Source: Halalkalibacter krulwichiae (GTDB lineage: Bacteria; Bacillota; Bacilli; Bacillales; Bacillaceae_D). Taken from it: a stretch of 64,000 nt of DNA. Of the stretch, positions 53,715 to 62,729 are shown piece after piece. Under the pieces are notes generated by a model, which did not search any database, had not been told where the DNA came from, and worked only from the letters and a program-made list of their open reading frames with translations. Made by a program: the position numbers and the translations under genes. Each line of letters begins with the position of its first letter. Positions within the stretch are counted from its first letter, which is position 1. The stretch is taken from assembly GCF_002109385.1 (NCBI RefSeq), contig NZ_CP020814.1, positions 1,056,001-1,120,000 of the forward strand, given 5' to 3'.

Positions 53715-55911
53715 AGTAAAAATAGGTGTTTGGCTATTTTTATTTACATTTGGCTTAAGTGGTGTGATTTCAATATTCACACAAGGGACGGATTATCTAA
53801 AAAATTATTTTCATACGGATCAATTTGAATATCAATTAGAACAATTTATTTCGAATTTAAATATATATGAATTAAATAATTTATCGAAAGAAGAGGTGAA
53901 ATCGTTACTCACTGTTTCCGATCAAGAAATAGAAGAGCATCGTTACAGGTATGGTGACCTAAGCGAACAAATAGTAAATATTCAAGCACAATACGAAAGT
54001 CGAATAGAAGAGGCATTGGCCAACGATAATGAACAAGTTGCCGAACTTTTAATTTCTGAGAGGGATGAAAAGATTGAGGATATTTCTAAAAACTTTAAAA
54101 GTGATGAACATATCCGTGAAAAAATATTGATAGAGAAGGAACAACAGGTCGATGAATACTTTCACCAGTTAGACAATGACCGTTCAGAGTTCTTGAAACT
54201 GAAATCAAGTTTTATATATTATTTGCGAGATACTGAAACTGGTGAGGTGTTTACAAACGTAGCGTTAGAAGCTGAAGAAGTTAATGATATTTTTACAAAG
54301 CAGGATTTACACTTCATACGTACGTATCCTTCTAATTCTCACGGTTATTTAGTCTTACCGACTTCATTAAATAATGCAGGCTTTGCTTTCGACGATCAAA
54401 TGTTTGCTTATACAGAGATATCTTTGAATCGAACTTATGAAGGAAAGGTTGCTGTACCGAATCCAATGTCGGTTAATAGTCCAATTAAAAGTGATTATGA
54501 TGGTTTCCAGCAATTGAAATTCATATACGTGACTTTTGGTACGATAGGTGGAATGGTGCTACTTCTATCACTCTTTATATTAAAGAGAAAGTATAGTACT
54601 GTTCGGTTAGAAAGAGGGAGTCACGTTTACGAGAAGATACCAATTGATCTTCGGCTTATCCTGTTTTTGATCTCGATCATTATTTCGCTTTCGATCTTAT
54701 CGGCAAATATTTATCGATATCCTAACATATTCGAATATTTCATTAGCTATATCGATGATTTTCTTATTCATTTATTTCTGTCCATGCTCTTTGTAGGGTT
54801 AACGATTATACAGGCCTTGTACTTAAAAGAAACAATGAAACAGCAGGAAACGTGGCCTTCTTTATGGAGAAGTTCTTTTACTTTAACATTATTAAGAATG
54901 GTACAGGGATTTTTTCTTAATCGACGTACAGGTACTCAGGTATTTGTCTTACTCTTTGTTGTATTTAGCTTTGGTTTTGGATTTCTATTAGTCTTCTTAA
55001 ATCCAATATTTTTGATTCTATTTGCAATCGCTTTTCTCTTTGTTGGATTACCAACTGTAATCATCATTATGAGAAGGGTTGGCTACTTTAATCTCATAAT
55101 GAATAATGTTGAGCAAATTAAGCTTGGGCGTACTGTTATTGAGGATCTACCTGAAAAAGGGAAATCTCCATTAGCTACTTTAGCTGCGCAGATTAATACA
55201 ATGAAGCGTGGAGTGAAACAATCTCAGCAGGAGCAAGCTAAAAGTGAAAGACTAAAGACGGAGCTTATTACAAATGTAAGTCATGATCTAAGGACACCCC
55301 TTACTTCTATTATAACGTATACTGAATTATTAAAGTCACAAGAAGTAACGGAAGAGGAAAAAAATCAATATGTTCAGATTATTGATCGTAAGTCAAAACG
55401 TTTAAAAGTGTTAATTGATGACTTATTTGAAGCATCTAAGATGGCTAGTGGTAACATTGAGCTTGTCAAAGAAAAGGTTGACCTCGTTCAGCTCCTTCAA
55501 CAAGCACTAGCAGAGTATGATGATACAATTAGCCGCTCTACTCTACAGTTTCGTATTACGAATCCAGACGCATTACCTGCAGTAGTTGATGGTCAAAAAA
55601 TGTGGAGAGTGTTTGATAATATTATTAGTAACATTTTACGTTATTCATTAGAGCACACGAGAGTTTATATTTCAGCTGTAAAAAAAGAGGGTCAGGCAGT
55701 CATTACCTTTAAAAATGTGACGAAATATGAGTTAGGGGATGACATTGATGAATTATTTGAACGCTTCAAAAGAGGAGATGCCTCAAGACATACAGAAGGT
55801 TCCGGTCTAGGACTTGCTATTGCTAAATCAATTGTTGATTTACATGATGGACGTTTAGATATTGAAGTAGATGGTGATTTATTTAAAGTTATTGTGGTTA
55901 TTACTTTATAA
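53692..55911 (+). CDS. large sensor histidine kinase with multi-helix membrane module
   Basis: 739 residues, far longer than VanS. A first membrane helix (11-30) and an extracytoplasmic, mostly helical charged region (about 40-275, including SEQIVNIQAQYESRIEEAL) come first. Next come about seven more membrane segments (about 278-465), then a linker and DHp domain with NVSHDLRTPLTSIITYTELL (His531). The ATPase domain has DNIISNILRY, FERFKRGDAS and EGSGLGLAIAKSI. TTG start at 53692, inside the regulator gene. Signal unknown. Confidence 0.85.
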   Translation: MGTKWKNKVKIGVWLFLFTFGLSGVISIFTQGTDYLKNYFHTDQFEYQLEQFISNLNIYELNNLSKEEVKSLLTVSDQEIEEHRYRYGDLSEQIVNIQAQYESRIEEALANDNEQVAELLISERDEKIEDISKNFKSDEHIREKILIEKEQQVDEYFHQLDNDRSEFLKLKSSFIYYLRDTETGEVFTNVALEAEEVNDIFTKQDLHFIRTYPSNSHGYLVLPTSLNNAGFAFDDQMFAYTEISLNRTYEGKVAVPNPMSVNSPIKSDYDGFQQLKFIYVTFGTIGGMVLLLSLFILKRKYSTVRLERGSHVYEKIPIDLRLILFLISIIISLSILSANIYRYPNIFEYFISYIDDFLIHLFLSMLFVGLTIIQALYLKETMKQQETWPSLWRSSFTLTLLRMVQGFFLNRRTGTQVFVLLFVVFSFGFGFLLVFLNPIFLILFAIAFLFVGLPTVIIIMRRVGYFNLIMNNVEQIKLGRTVIEDLPEKGKSPLATLAAQINTMKRGVKQSQQEQAKSERLKTELITNVSHDLRTPLTSIITYTELLKSQEVTEEEKNQYVQIIDRKSKRLKVLIDDLFEASKMASGNIELVKEKVDLVQLLQQALAEYDDTISRSTLQFRITNPDALPAVVDGQKMWRVFDNIISNILRYSLEHTRVYISAVKKEGQAVITFKNVTKYELGDDIDELFERFKRGDASRHTEGSGLGLAIAKSIVDLHDGRLDIEVDGDLFKVIVVITL

Positions 55912-56005
55912 GCTGCTTACCTTTATTTTTAGACGAGGTTATTTCATATTAATTTGACAAACTTGTTGCTAAAAAAAGAGTCCTTATGTTTAGAAGGATT
56001 AAAGA

Positions 56006-56058
56006 TCAGAAGCCAGTAAAAAGGTAAAATGTGGACCTTTAATGGCTTCTGAATCCTT
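56006..56058. terminator. bidirectional terminator between the kinase and dehydrogenase genes
   Basis: TCAGAAGCCA / TGGCTTCTGA with inner AAAGGT/ACCTTT pairing, followed by CCTTTTT on the plus strand. Confidence 0.75.
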
Positions 56059-56062
56059 TTTA

Positions 56063-57025
56063 CTAATATCCCTTCTTATAATCGACTACATTAATAGAAA
56101 GTGGCTGGCCCTCAATATATTGTTTAAGGTTTGGAATGAAAATCTCCTCAACTACACGTTTGTCATAAAATTCGGTAGAGCCTGACGTGTGAGGAGTGAC
56201 TATTACGTTGTCCATCTCCCATAAAGGATTATCCTTTGGTAATGGTTCAGTAGTGAATACATCTAATCCAGCTCCGGCGATTTGGTGCGTTTTAAGCGCA
56301 TTGATTAAATCAGATTCAATCACTATTTCACCACGACCAATATTAATAAAATAGGAAGAAGGTTTCATAAGAGAAAATTGTTTAGATGTAATCATGTGTT
56401 TTGTCTCATTTGTCAGAGGCAAAGTAACGACTACATAATCGCATTTAGGAAGCAGTTGATCGAGTTGATCGGGTGTATACATTTCGTCTACATATTCAGT
56501 AGGGTGCCCTGAGTGTCGAACACCTAACACATGCATGCCGAAAGCTTTTGCAATCTTAGCTGTTTCTTTACCAATGGCCCCAACTCCAATAATTCCGATT
56601 GTTTTTTCATGCATTTCCAGTTTCATATTGGAATGGTGCCATGTTTTTGATTGCTGATTTTTTACATATGTATGGATTTTCCTTGTGAGAGCTAACATTA
56701 AGGCGTAAATTGTTTCTGAAATAGGATAGGAATGGACTCCATTGGCGCTCGTTAATTGAATCTTTTTTTCTTCCAGTTGTCTAAGAGGTAAACTGTTAAC
56801 ACCTGCAGACCATGTTTGGATCCATTGGAGTTTGTTGGAGCTTTCTGTAATTAAATCTTTCATGTCTTTTTTCCATCCAGCAATAACGTCTGCATCAAGA
56901 ATGTGTTGGTGCCAAATCTCTTTATCTCTGCCTATTATTAATTCCCAATCTGGAATGACATTTGAAATTTGTTTACTTAATGTTTCACTCAAATTTTGTG
57001 TAATAACTAACTTTTTATTTACCAT
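56063..57025 (-). CDS. D-isomer-specific 2-hydroxyacid dehydrogenase
   Basis: 320 residues with the NAD-binding motif IGIIGVGAIGKETAKIAKAF, catalytic Arg in QTWSAGVNS region, FINIGRGEIV, and the Glu/His pair in FTTEPLPKDNPLWEMD and VIVTPHTSGS. Reduces a 2-oxoacid or related compound; the specific substrate cannot be read. Resembles YoaD/SerA-type and phosphoglycerate-like members. Stands alone on the minus strand. Confidence 0.85.
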   Translation of the reverse strand: MVNKKLVITQNLSETLSKQISNVIPDWELIIGRDKEIWHQHILDADVIAGWKKDMKDLITESSNKLQWIQTWSAGVNSLPLRQLEEKKIQLTSANGVHSYPISETIYALMLALTRKIHTYVKNQQSKTWHHSNMKLEMHEKTIGIIGVGAIGKETAKIAKAFGMHVLGVRHSGHPTEYVDEMYTPDQLDQLLPKCDYVVVTLPLTNETKHMITSKQFSLMKPSSYFINIGRGEIVIESDLINALKTHQIAGAGLDVFTTEPLPKDNPLWEMDNVIVTPHTSGSTEFYDKRVVEEIFIPNLKQYIEGQPLSINVVDYKKGY

Positions 57026-57117
57026 AGGTTCACCTTCTTTATCAGACTTAATTTAGTTTTTCATATTTCTTTGATTTTTTCAACAATTTCTACGGTATAC
57101 TTTTCCAGTAGAAAATC

Positions 57118-57147
57118 TGAATATGATTCTGTCATCCTCACACAATA
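57118..57147 (+). promoter_or_regulatory. sigma-G type promoter of the SASP gene
   Basis: TGAATA (57118-57123), 17-base spacer, CACAATA (57141-57147), near the sigma-G pattern GHATR-N17/18-CATXHTA. Confidence 0.55.
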
Positions 57148-57181
57148 ATCATTGAATAAGAACAAAGCGAGGTGAACAGAA

Positions 57182-57388
57182 ATGGTAAACAACAACAACA
57201 ACAGTAATCAATTACTGGTTCCAGGAGTACAGCAAGCATTAGACCAAATGAAATACGAGATTGCTTCTGAATTCGGTGTTGAACTTGGTGCAGATGCAAC
57301 AGCACGTGCAAACGGTTCTGTTGGCGGAGAAATCACCAAGCGTCTCGTTCAACAAGCTGAATCTCAGCTTGGAGGTTCACAATTTTAA
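57182..57388 (+). CDS. alpha/beta-type small acid-soluble spore protein
   Basis: 68 residues, coats and protects spore DNA against UV and hydrolysis. [20 protein letters not shown] includes the GPR protease cut site (EIASEFGV), and [20 protein letters not shown] is the second conserved block. An Asn-rich start ([14 protein letters not shown]) is common. RBS AGCGAGGTGAAC. Forespore expression expected. Confidence 0.92.
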   Translation: MVNNNNNSNQLLVPGVQQALDQMKYEIASEFGVELGADATARANGSVGGEITKRLVQQAESQLGGSQF

Positions 57389-57416
57389 TTTATTGTTCTT
57401 AACCACAAATGATCGA

Positions 57417-57445
57417 TTCCCCTTGCAATTTGCAAGGGGTTTTGT
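57417..57445 (+). terminator. terminator after the SASP gene
   Basis: CCCCTTGCA / TGCAAGGGG stem followed by TTTTG. Confidence 0.85.
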
Positions 57446-57510
57446 ATGTTTAGGAACACTCTTTTTAGTGAATAGTCATAATGAAGTAAAAAAATAGGAG
57501 AGTGTTAGTA

Positions 57511-57933
57511 ATGTCAGATGTATTATTTACGGCGCAAGCGAAGGCAGTTGGAGGAAGGAATGGTCAAGTTTCTTCGAATAATGGGGTATTAGAACATAAG
57601 TTAGTTATGCCTACTGGTGGCGCATCAGCAAGTGAAGGAACAAACCCAGAACAACTTTTTGCTGCAGGATATGCTGCTTGTTTTGATGGAGCGTTAAATT
57701 TAGTTGCTTCAAAAGAAAAGAAAGAGGTTGAATCTGAGATTAATGCGCAAGTAAGCCTAATGAAAGACCCAAGTGACAATGGGTATAAAATCGGAGTTGT
57801 GCTCGAAGTCACTTTAAATGGTGTATCACAGAACGAAGCAGAAAAGCTTGTTGAAAAGGCTCATGAAGTTTGTCCTTACTCAAAGGCAACAAGAGGGAAC
57901 ATTGAAGTTAAACTTCATACTAAAGTAAAGTAG
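57511..57933 (+). CDS. ohr: organic hydroperoxide resistance protein (Ohr/OsmC)
   Basis: 140 residues. A thiol peroxidase reducing organic hydroperoxides with two active-site cysteines: GYAACFDGALNLVA and HEVCPYSKATRGN. The family start VLFTAQAKAVGGRNG is clear. ATG 57511 with AGGAGAGTG upstream; the longer in-frame reading from 57502 is not needed. No OhrR gene is adjacent. Confidence 0.92.
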   Translation: MSDVLFTAQAKAVGGRNGQVSSNNGVLEHKLVMPTGGASASEGTNPEQLFAAGYAACFDGALNLVASKEKKEVESEINAQVSLMKDPSDNGYKIGVVLEVTLNGVSQNEAEKLVEKAHEVCPYSKATRGNIEVKLHTKVK

Positions 57934-57936
57934 TAA

Positions 57937-57973
57937 AAAGAAACCTCCCTATCAATTGGGAGGTTTCTTTTGT
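57937..57973 (+). terminator. terminator after ohr
   Basis: AAAGAAACCTCCC / GGGAGGTTTCTTT stem. Confidence 0.85.
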
Positions 57974-58019
57974 GATGATTTTATTAAAAATTCAAAATTT
58001 AAATGTGGCTAAAATATTA

Positions 58020-58089
58020 AAGATGTATTTTAAATATTGCTTTAATGTTTCTCTAGGAATATCATAAAGATGTATTTAAAATACTTGTT
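58020..58089 (+). promoter_or_regulatory. hmp promoter flanked by two NsrR boxes
   Basis: Box 1 AAGATGTATTTTAAATATTG (58020-58039) and box 2 AAGATGTATTTAAAATACTTG (58067-58087) match the NsrR consensus AAGATGYATTTNAAATRCATCTT in the left halves and most of the right. Between them TTGCTT (58037-58042), 17 bases, TATCAT (58060-58065) is a promoter; box 1 covers the -35 and box 2 the start point. Confidence 0.8.
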
Positions 58090-58103
58090 TTGGGGGAATG
58101 AAC

Positions 58104-59324
58104 ATGTTATCTAATAAAACAATTGAAATTGTTAAAGCAACTGCACCTGTGCTTGAAGTTAAAGGAAAAGAAATTACGACAAATTTTTATAAATCAATGT
58201 TTGCAGCTCATCCTGAGTTGTTAAATGTTTTTAACCATGCTAACCAACAAAAAGGAAGGCAGCAAACAGCCCTTGCCAACACTGTAACTGCAGCAGCTCA
58301 TTATATTGACCGTCTAGAAGTACTAGTTCCTGTCGTTAAGCAAATTGCTCATAAACACAGAAGCTTAGCTGTTAAAGCAGAACATTATCCTATTGTTGGC
58401 GAATTTCTATTAAAAGCAATTAAAGAAGTGTTAGGAGATGCTGCAACAGAAGAAATTCTAGAGGCTTGGGGCGAAGCATATCATGAAATCGCTGCAATAT
58501 TCATTCAAGTTGAAAAAGAAATGTATGAAGAAGCTGAAAGACAAGAAAATGGATGGAAGGATTTTAAGACATTCAAAATTGTAAAGAAGGCAAAAGAAAG
58601 TGGCAACATTACGTCATTTTATTTAGCTCCAGTGGATGGCAAGAAGCTGCCAAGTTTCAAGCCAGGGCAATATATTACTGTTAGGGTTAAGATCAATGGA
58701 GAAGAATTTTTACAAAATCGACAGTATAGTTTATCAGATGTTCCAAATGATGAAGCGTTTCGAATTTCAGTTAAACGTGAGGATGAACAAACGCCTGCAG
58801 GAAAAGTCTCAAATTTCTTACATGAAGCGCCTAACGGCTTAGAAGTAGAAGTAAGCCCACCAGCAGGAGACTTTATATTAGAAGAAGACGAAAAGCCAGT
58901 TTATTTCCTAGCAGGAGGCGTTGGTATTACGCCGCTATTAAGTATGTTGAAAACGTCTGTCACAAGTCAACCTAATAGAAAAGTAACCTTTATCCATGCT
59001 GCGAGAAATAGTGATGTACTGGCATTTGAAGTTGAGGTAAAAGAGGCAATCAAGGTAACCAAAGAAGGAAAAAGTTATTTGTGTTACTCAAACCCAACAA
59101 ATAAGGATCTAAAACTTAGAAACTTTGATCATGAAGGATATGTCGATCGAGCATTTTTAGAAGAAATAGTGGAGGAAAAAGACGCTCATTTTTATGTGTG
59201 TGGACCAGTACCGTTCTTGCAAACAGTTGTTAATGAATTAAAACAACTAGAAGTAAAAGAGGAGAATATTCATTATGAGTTCTTTGGTCCAGCAATGAAG
59301 TTAGAAGAAGCTACAACTGTATAA
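58104..59324 (+). CDS. hmp: flavohemoprotein Hmp (nitric oxide dioxygenase)
   Basis: 406 residues. Globin domain (1-140; LNVFNHANQQKGRQQTALAN, proximal histidine in IAHKHRSLAVKAEHYPIVG), FAD domain (RQYSLSDVPND), and NAD-binding domain (LAGGVGITPLLSML, FYVCGPVPFLQ). Oxidises NO to nitrate with NAD(P)H. I chose ATG 58104 by alignment with B. subtilis Hmp; 58098 is also possible. The NsrR boxes predict NO-controlled expression. Confidence 0.94.
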   Translation: MLSNKTIEIVKATAPVLEVKGKEITTNFYKSMFAAHPELLNVFNHANQQKGRQQTALANTVTAAAHYIDRLEVLVPVVKQIAHKHRSLAVKAEHYPIVGEFLLKAIKEVLGDAATEEILEAWGEAYHEIAAIFIQVEKEMYEEAERQENGWKDFKTFKIVKKAKESGNITSFYLAPVDGKKLPSFKPGQYITVRVKINGEEFLQNRQYSLSDVPNDEAFRISVKREDEQTPAGKVSNFLHEAPNGLEVEVSPPAGDFILEEDEKPVYFLAGGVGITPLLSMLKTSVTSQPNRKVTFIHAARNSDVLAFEVEVKEAIKVTKEGKSYLCYSNPTNKDLKLRNFDHEGYVDRAFLEEIVEEKDAHFYVCGPVPFLQTVVNELKQLEVKEENIHYEFFGPAMKLEEATTV

Positions 59325-59337
59325 GTATAGAAAGATG

Positions 59338-59369
59338 TGCTTGGTTCAGGTAGAACCAAGCCTTTTTTA
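59338..59369 (+). terminator. terminator after hmp
   Basis: GCTTGGTTC / GAACCAAGC stem followed by six T. Confidence 0.85.
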
Positions 59370-59588
59370 TCAAGATTAATTTCCGCGTATATACACTAAA
59401 GGACAAGCGACTAATTAAGCGAATTAACAAATAGAGTAGAACTTACTTTTCTCCATGCGATCATCAAGGATAACCACTACTCTCCTCTCCTAATTCCATA
59501 TTATTCCTATTTTGTTTAGCCTACAATCCTAATAGTACACAAGTTAAAGAACTAGATTGTTGAAATTTAGATAAATTAATTTATTTAT
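59370..59588. other. intergenic, nothing recognised
   Basis: About 220 AT-rich bases with no coding sequence, hairpin cluster or known motif that I can support. Confidence 0.6.
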
Positions 59589-59617
59589 GTATAAAAGCTT
59601 AACTAGTGGAAAAAATA
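59589..59617 (+). promoter_or_regulatory. possible sigma-F promoter of dacF
   Basis: GTATA (59589-59593), 14-base spacer, GGAAAAAATA (59608-59617) fits GYWTA / GGNRANAHTR, with a spacer slightly shorter than usual. dacF is sigma-F dependent in B. subtilis. Confidence 0.45.
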
Positions 59618-59704
59618 GGAGGTAGCCAACCTGGGTAGGTTTTCCTAATTTGGTTAAGTGAAGAAAATACCTAGGGACGACTATGAAAATGAGATGGAGG
59701 TCGG

Positions 59705-60871
59705 ATGGAGATGAGGAAAGTTCTATCCAGTATTTTAAGCGCAGTCCTTGTTTTAAGTTTAGCGGCACCTATGGCTAGCGCAGCAGAACCAAAAGCTAAA
59801 TTAGCAGAAAAGGCATCTTCAGCTATTGTAATTGAACGAGATACTGGGGAAGTTATTTTTGATAAGAACAGTCAAGAAAAGCTCCCACCTGCAAGTATGA
59901 CTAAAATTATGACAATGCTTTTAATAATGGAAGCTATTGATGAGGGAAAACTTGCTTATGATGATGTTGTTCGGACAAGTGAATATGCAGCTTCAATGGG
60001 AGGTTCACAAATCTTTCTAGAGCCCGGTGAAGAAATGTCAGTAAGTGATATGTTAAAAGCAATTGCTGTAGCTTCAGCTAACGATGCATCTGTAGCGATG
60101 GCTGAACATCTTGCTGGTACTGAAGATGAGTTCGTCGCAATGATGAACGCGAAGGCAAAAGAACTTGGGCTTGAAAATACAAATTTTCTAAATACGAATG
60201 GTTTACCAGCGGAAAACCATTATACGACAGCTTATGATCTTGCTATGATTTCAAAAGAGCTATTAAAGTATGATGATATTACTAAGTTCACTGGAATTTA
60301 TGAGGATTATCTAAGAGCTGATACGGATGATAAATTTTGGCTTGTTAACACAAATAAGTTAGTGAAATTCTATCCTGGTGTAGACGGATTAAAGACCGGA
60401 TATACAAGGGAAGCGATGTATTGTCTAACAGCAACAGCGGAGAAGAATGGTATGCGTGTCATTACCGTCATTATGGGAGCTCCATCGCCAAAGGAACGAA
60501 ATGCACAAATTACGTCAATGCTTGATTATGCCTTTAGTCAATATCAAACACATAATCTTTACGACCGTCAGCACATTTTAGCAGATGTTGAAGTAAGTAA
60601 AGGTGATAAAGATACTGTTCCTGTCGTTACTTCTGAATCAGTTTCAATTTTAACTAAAAAAGGTGTCAAAATTGACGATGTCGTAGAGCGTTTAGAAATT
60701 GATGCAAATCTACAAGCGCCTATTAAACAAGGAGATGTAGTTGGAACGTTATTCATTGAACGTGAAAATGAAGTTCTTAGCGAAACACCGCTAGTAGCTG
60801 GCGACGATGTGTATGAAGCATCATGGTGGAAATTGTTCAAGCGCGTTTTCGCTAAATTTGGAGCAGCATAA
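59705..60871 (+). CDS. dacF: D-alanyl-D-alanine carboxypeptidase DacF
   Basis: 388 residues, low-molecular-weight penicillin-binding protein. Signal peptide 1-27 (VLSLAAPMASA), active-site SMTK in PPASMTKIMT, SAN in ASANDASVA, KTG in GLKTGYTREA, then a beta-rich PBP5_C domain and a C-terminal amphipathic anchor (SWWKLFKRVFAKF). Trims peptidoglycan stem peptides in the forespore. Immediately precedes spoIIAA as in B. subtilis. Confidence 0.92.
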   Translation: MEMRKVLSSILSAVLVLSLAAPMASAAEPKAKLAEKASSAIVIERDTGEVIFDKNSQEKLPPASMTKIMTMLLIMEAIDEGKLAYDDVVRTSEYAASMGGSQIFLEPGEEMSVSDMLKAIAVASANDASVAMAEHLAGTEDEFVAMMNAKAKELGLENTNFLNTNGLPAENHYTTAYDLAMISKELLKYDDITKFTGIYEDYLRADTDDKFWLVNTNKLVKFYPGVDGLKTGYTREAMYCLTATAEKNGMRVITVIMGAPSPKERNAQITSMLDYAFSQYQTHNLYDRQHILADVEVSKGDKDTVPVVTSESVSILTKKGVKIDDVVERLEIDANLQAPIKQGDVVGTLFIERENEVLSETPLVAGDDVYEASWWKLFKRVFAKFGAA

Positions 60872-60878
60872 GGCTGTT

Positions 60879-60949
60879 TTTGACAACTTTCTTCGAATGA
60901 AGACTAGTTTTGTCAGCTGGCAGGAAGTAGGAAGGGCGAAGGCGAAATT
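60879..60949 (+). promoter_or_regulatory. sigma-H promoter with a 0A box for spoIIA
   Basis: GCAGGAAGT (60920-60928), 12-base spacer, GGCGAAATT (60941-60949) fits RNAGGAWWW-N11/12-RNNGAATWW with one change in each element. TTTGACAA (60879-60886), one mismatch from the inverted Spo0A box TTCGACAA, sits about 75 bases before the predicted start. This is the expected control of spoIIA. Confidence 0.65.
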
Positions 60950-61017
60950 CTCTCTAGCAAATAAAGCACCATTTGATAACTCATATAGGTGAGCTAACTA
61001 GAGGGAGTGATAATAAA

Positions 61018-61368
61018 ATGAGTTTACGAATTGATCTAGAACAAAAAGGCGGTGTCTTACTCGTCCGCCTTGAAGGTGAGTTAGACCACCACACAGCAGA
61101 AGAACTTAGAGGACAGGTTGAGCAAAAGCTAGCCGACGGGCAAGTAAAGCATATTGTCTTAAATCTTGAATTGTTAACATTTATGGATAGTTCAGGTTTA
61201 GGTGTCATTCTTGGCAGATATAAACAAGTGAAAGCGAATGACGGTGAAATGGTCGTTTGTGCTATTTCATCATCAGTGAAGCGATTATTTGAAATGTCTG
61301 GCTTGTTTAAGATTATTCGTCTTGAAGAAAGCGAACAATTTGCTTTACAAACTTTGGGGGTGGCTTAA
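61018..61368 (+). CDS. spoIIAA: anti-sigma-F factor antagonist SpoIIAA
   Basis: 116 residues, STAS domain. The phosphorylated serine is Ser58 in [15 protein letters not shown], the same number as in B. subtilis. Dephosphorylated SpoIIAA frees sigma-F from SpoIIAB in the forespore. RBS GAGGGAGTGA. First gene of the three-gene operon; only 3 bases separate it from spoIIAB. Confidence 0.95.
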   Translation: MSLRIDLEQKGGVLLVRLEGELDHHTAEELRGQVEQKLADGQVKHIVLNLELLTFMDSSGLGVILGRYKQVKANDGEMVVCAISSSVKRLFEMSGLFKIIRLEESEQFALQTLGVA

Positions 61369-61371
61369 ACG

Positions 61372-61812
61372 ATGCAAAATGTGATGGATTTGAAGTTTTC
61401 TGCTCAGAGCCAAAACGAGTCGTTTGCACGAGTTACGGTAGGTGCATTTATTGCTCAGCTTGACCCAACTATGGATGAGATGACAGAAATTAAAACAGTC
61501 GTTTCGGAGGCTGTAACTAATGCAATTATTCATGGGTATCATAATCAACCCGATGGGATGGTTTATATTCATTGTAAGTTAGACAATGGCACAATTGAAT
61601 TAACCATTCGTGATGAGGGTTTAGGTATTCAAGATATTGAGGAAGCGCGTCAACCATTATTTACAACGAAGCCAGAACTTGAACGATCAGGGATGGGCTT
61701 TACGATAATGGAGAATTTCATGGATGAGCTTCAAGTTGTCTCTGAACCGATGATTGGTACAACAGTCTTTGTAAAAAAAACACTTACAAATAGCAAAGCT
61801 ATGTGTAATTAA
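61372..61812 (+). CDS. spoIIAB: anti-sigma-F factor / serine kinase SpoIIAB
   Basis: 146 residues, GHKL ATPase fold: [15 protein letters not shown] (N-box), [24 protein letters not shown]. Binds sigma-F and phosphorylates SpoIIAA with ATP, setting forespore-specific timing. TTGGGGGTGGC precedes the ATG; translation is coupled to spoIIAA. Confidence 0.95.
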   Translation: MQNVMDLKFSAQSQNESFARVTVGAFIAQLDPTMDEMTEIKTVVSEAVTNAIIHGYHNQPDGMVYIHCKLDNGTIELTIRDEGLGIQDIEEARQPLFTTKPELERSGMGFTIMENFMDELQVVSEPMIGTTVFVKKTLTNSKAMCN

Positions 61813-61824
61813 GGAGTTTTGCCT

Positions 61825-62589
61825 ATGGATGTCGAGGTAAAACAACAACAGAAGAAGAAAGCTCATTTCACTGACGCAGAAGTAAAAGAGCTGATTGCAA
61901 GAAGTCAAAACGGAGATCAAGATGCACGAGACATGATTGTTAATCGTAATACGAGACTCGTTTGGTCAGTCGTTCAGCGTTTTATGAATCGTGGGTATGA
62001 AGCTGATGATTTATTTCAAATTGGATGTATAGGGTTAATTAAATCCGTTGATAAATTTGATTTATCTTATGATGTTAAGTTCTCGACATATGCTGTACCT
62101 ATGATCATTGGAGAAATTCAACGCTTTCTCCGTGATGATGGAACAGTTAAAGTCAGTCGCTCAATAAAAGAGTTAGGCAATAAAATACGGAAGATGAAAG
62201 ATGAGATGACTAAGTCTCTTGGGCGAACGCCTACGGTTAATGAAATTGCAGAGCAATTGGAAATTACGCCGGAGGAAGTGGTGTTTGCTGGAGAAGCTAG
62301 TCGATCTCTTTCTTCCATTCATGAAACAGTCTATGAAAATGACGGAGATCCAATCACTTTACTAGATCAGATTGCTGATCAATCAGAAACGAAGTGGTTT
62401 GATAAAATTGCTCTCAAGGAAGCGATTCGAGATCTGGATGAACGAGAGAGACTAATTGTATATCTCCGTTATTATAAAGATCAAACGCAATCAGAGGTGG
62501 CAGCAAGGCTTGGGATTTCTCAAGTGCAAGTTTCTAGGCTTGAAAAGAAAATATTAGAACAAATGAAGATAGAAATGGGAGATGCCTAA
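61825..62589 (+). CDS. sigF: RNA polymerase sigma-F factor
   Basis: 254 residues. Region 2 (DLFQIGCIGLIKSVDKFDLS, YDVKFSTYAVPMIIGEIQRF), region 3, and region 4 with the HTH (QSEVAARLGISQVQVSRLEK). The first forespore sigma factor. ATG 61825 has AAGGAG upstream; the TTG at 61819 is unlikely. A terminator directly follows, whereas B. subtilis continues to spoVAA. Confidence 0.95.
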   Translation: MDVEVKQQQKKKAHFTDAEVKELIARSQNGDQDARDMIVNRNTRLVWSVVQRFMNRGYEADDLFQIGCIGLIKSVDKFDLSYDVKFSTYAVPMIIGEIQRFLRDDGTVKVSRSIKELGNKIRKMKDEMTKSLGRTPTVNEIAEQLEITPEEVVFAGEASRSLSSIHETVYENDGDPITLLDQIADQSETKWFDKIALKEAIRDLDERERLIVYLRYYKDQTQSEVAARLGISQVQVSRLEKKILEQMKIEMGDA

Positions 62590-62617
62590 GTATTTCTCTT
62601 ATCTTAATCATTTTAAT

Positions 62618-62660
62618 AAAGGCCATACAGAAGGTTAATCCTTTCTGCATGGCCTCTTAT
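62618..62660 (+). terminator. terminator after sigF
   Basis: AGGCCATACAGAAGG / CCTTTCTGCATGGCCT stem with T-rich tail. Confidence 0.85.
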
Positions 62661-62729
62661 TACTATAGTTATACATGATTGAAAGGCTCAGACTCTCCTG
62701 ATCATTGTGAATAGTCAGTCCTACTAAAG

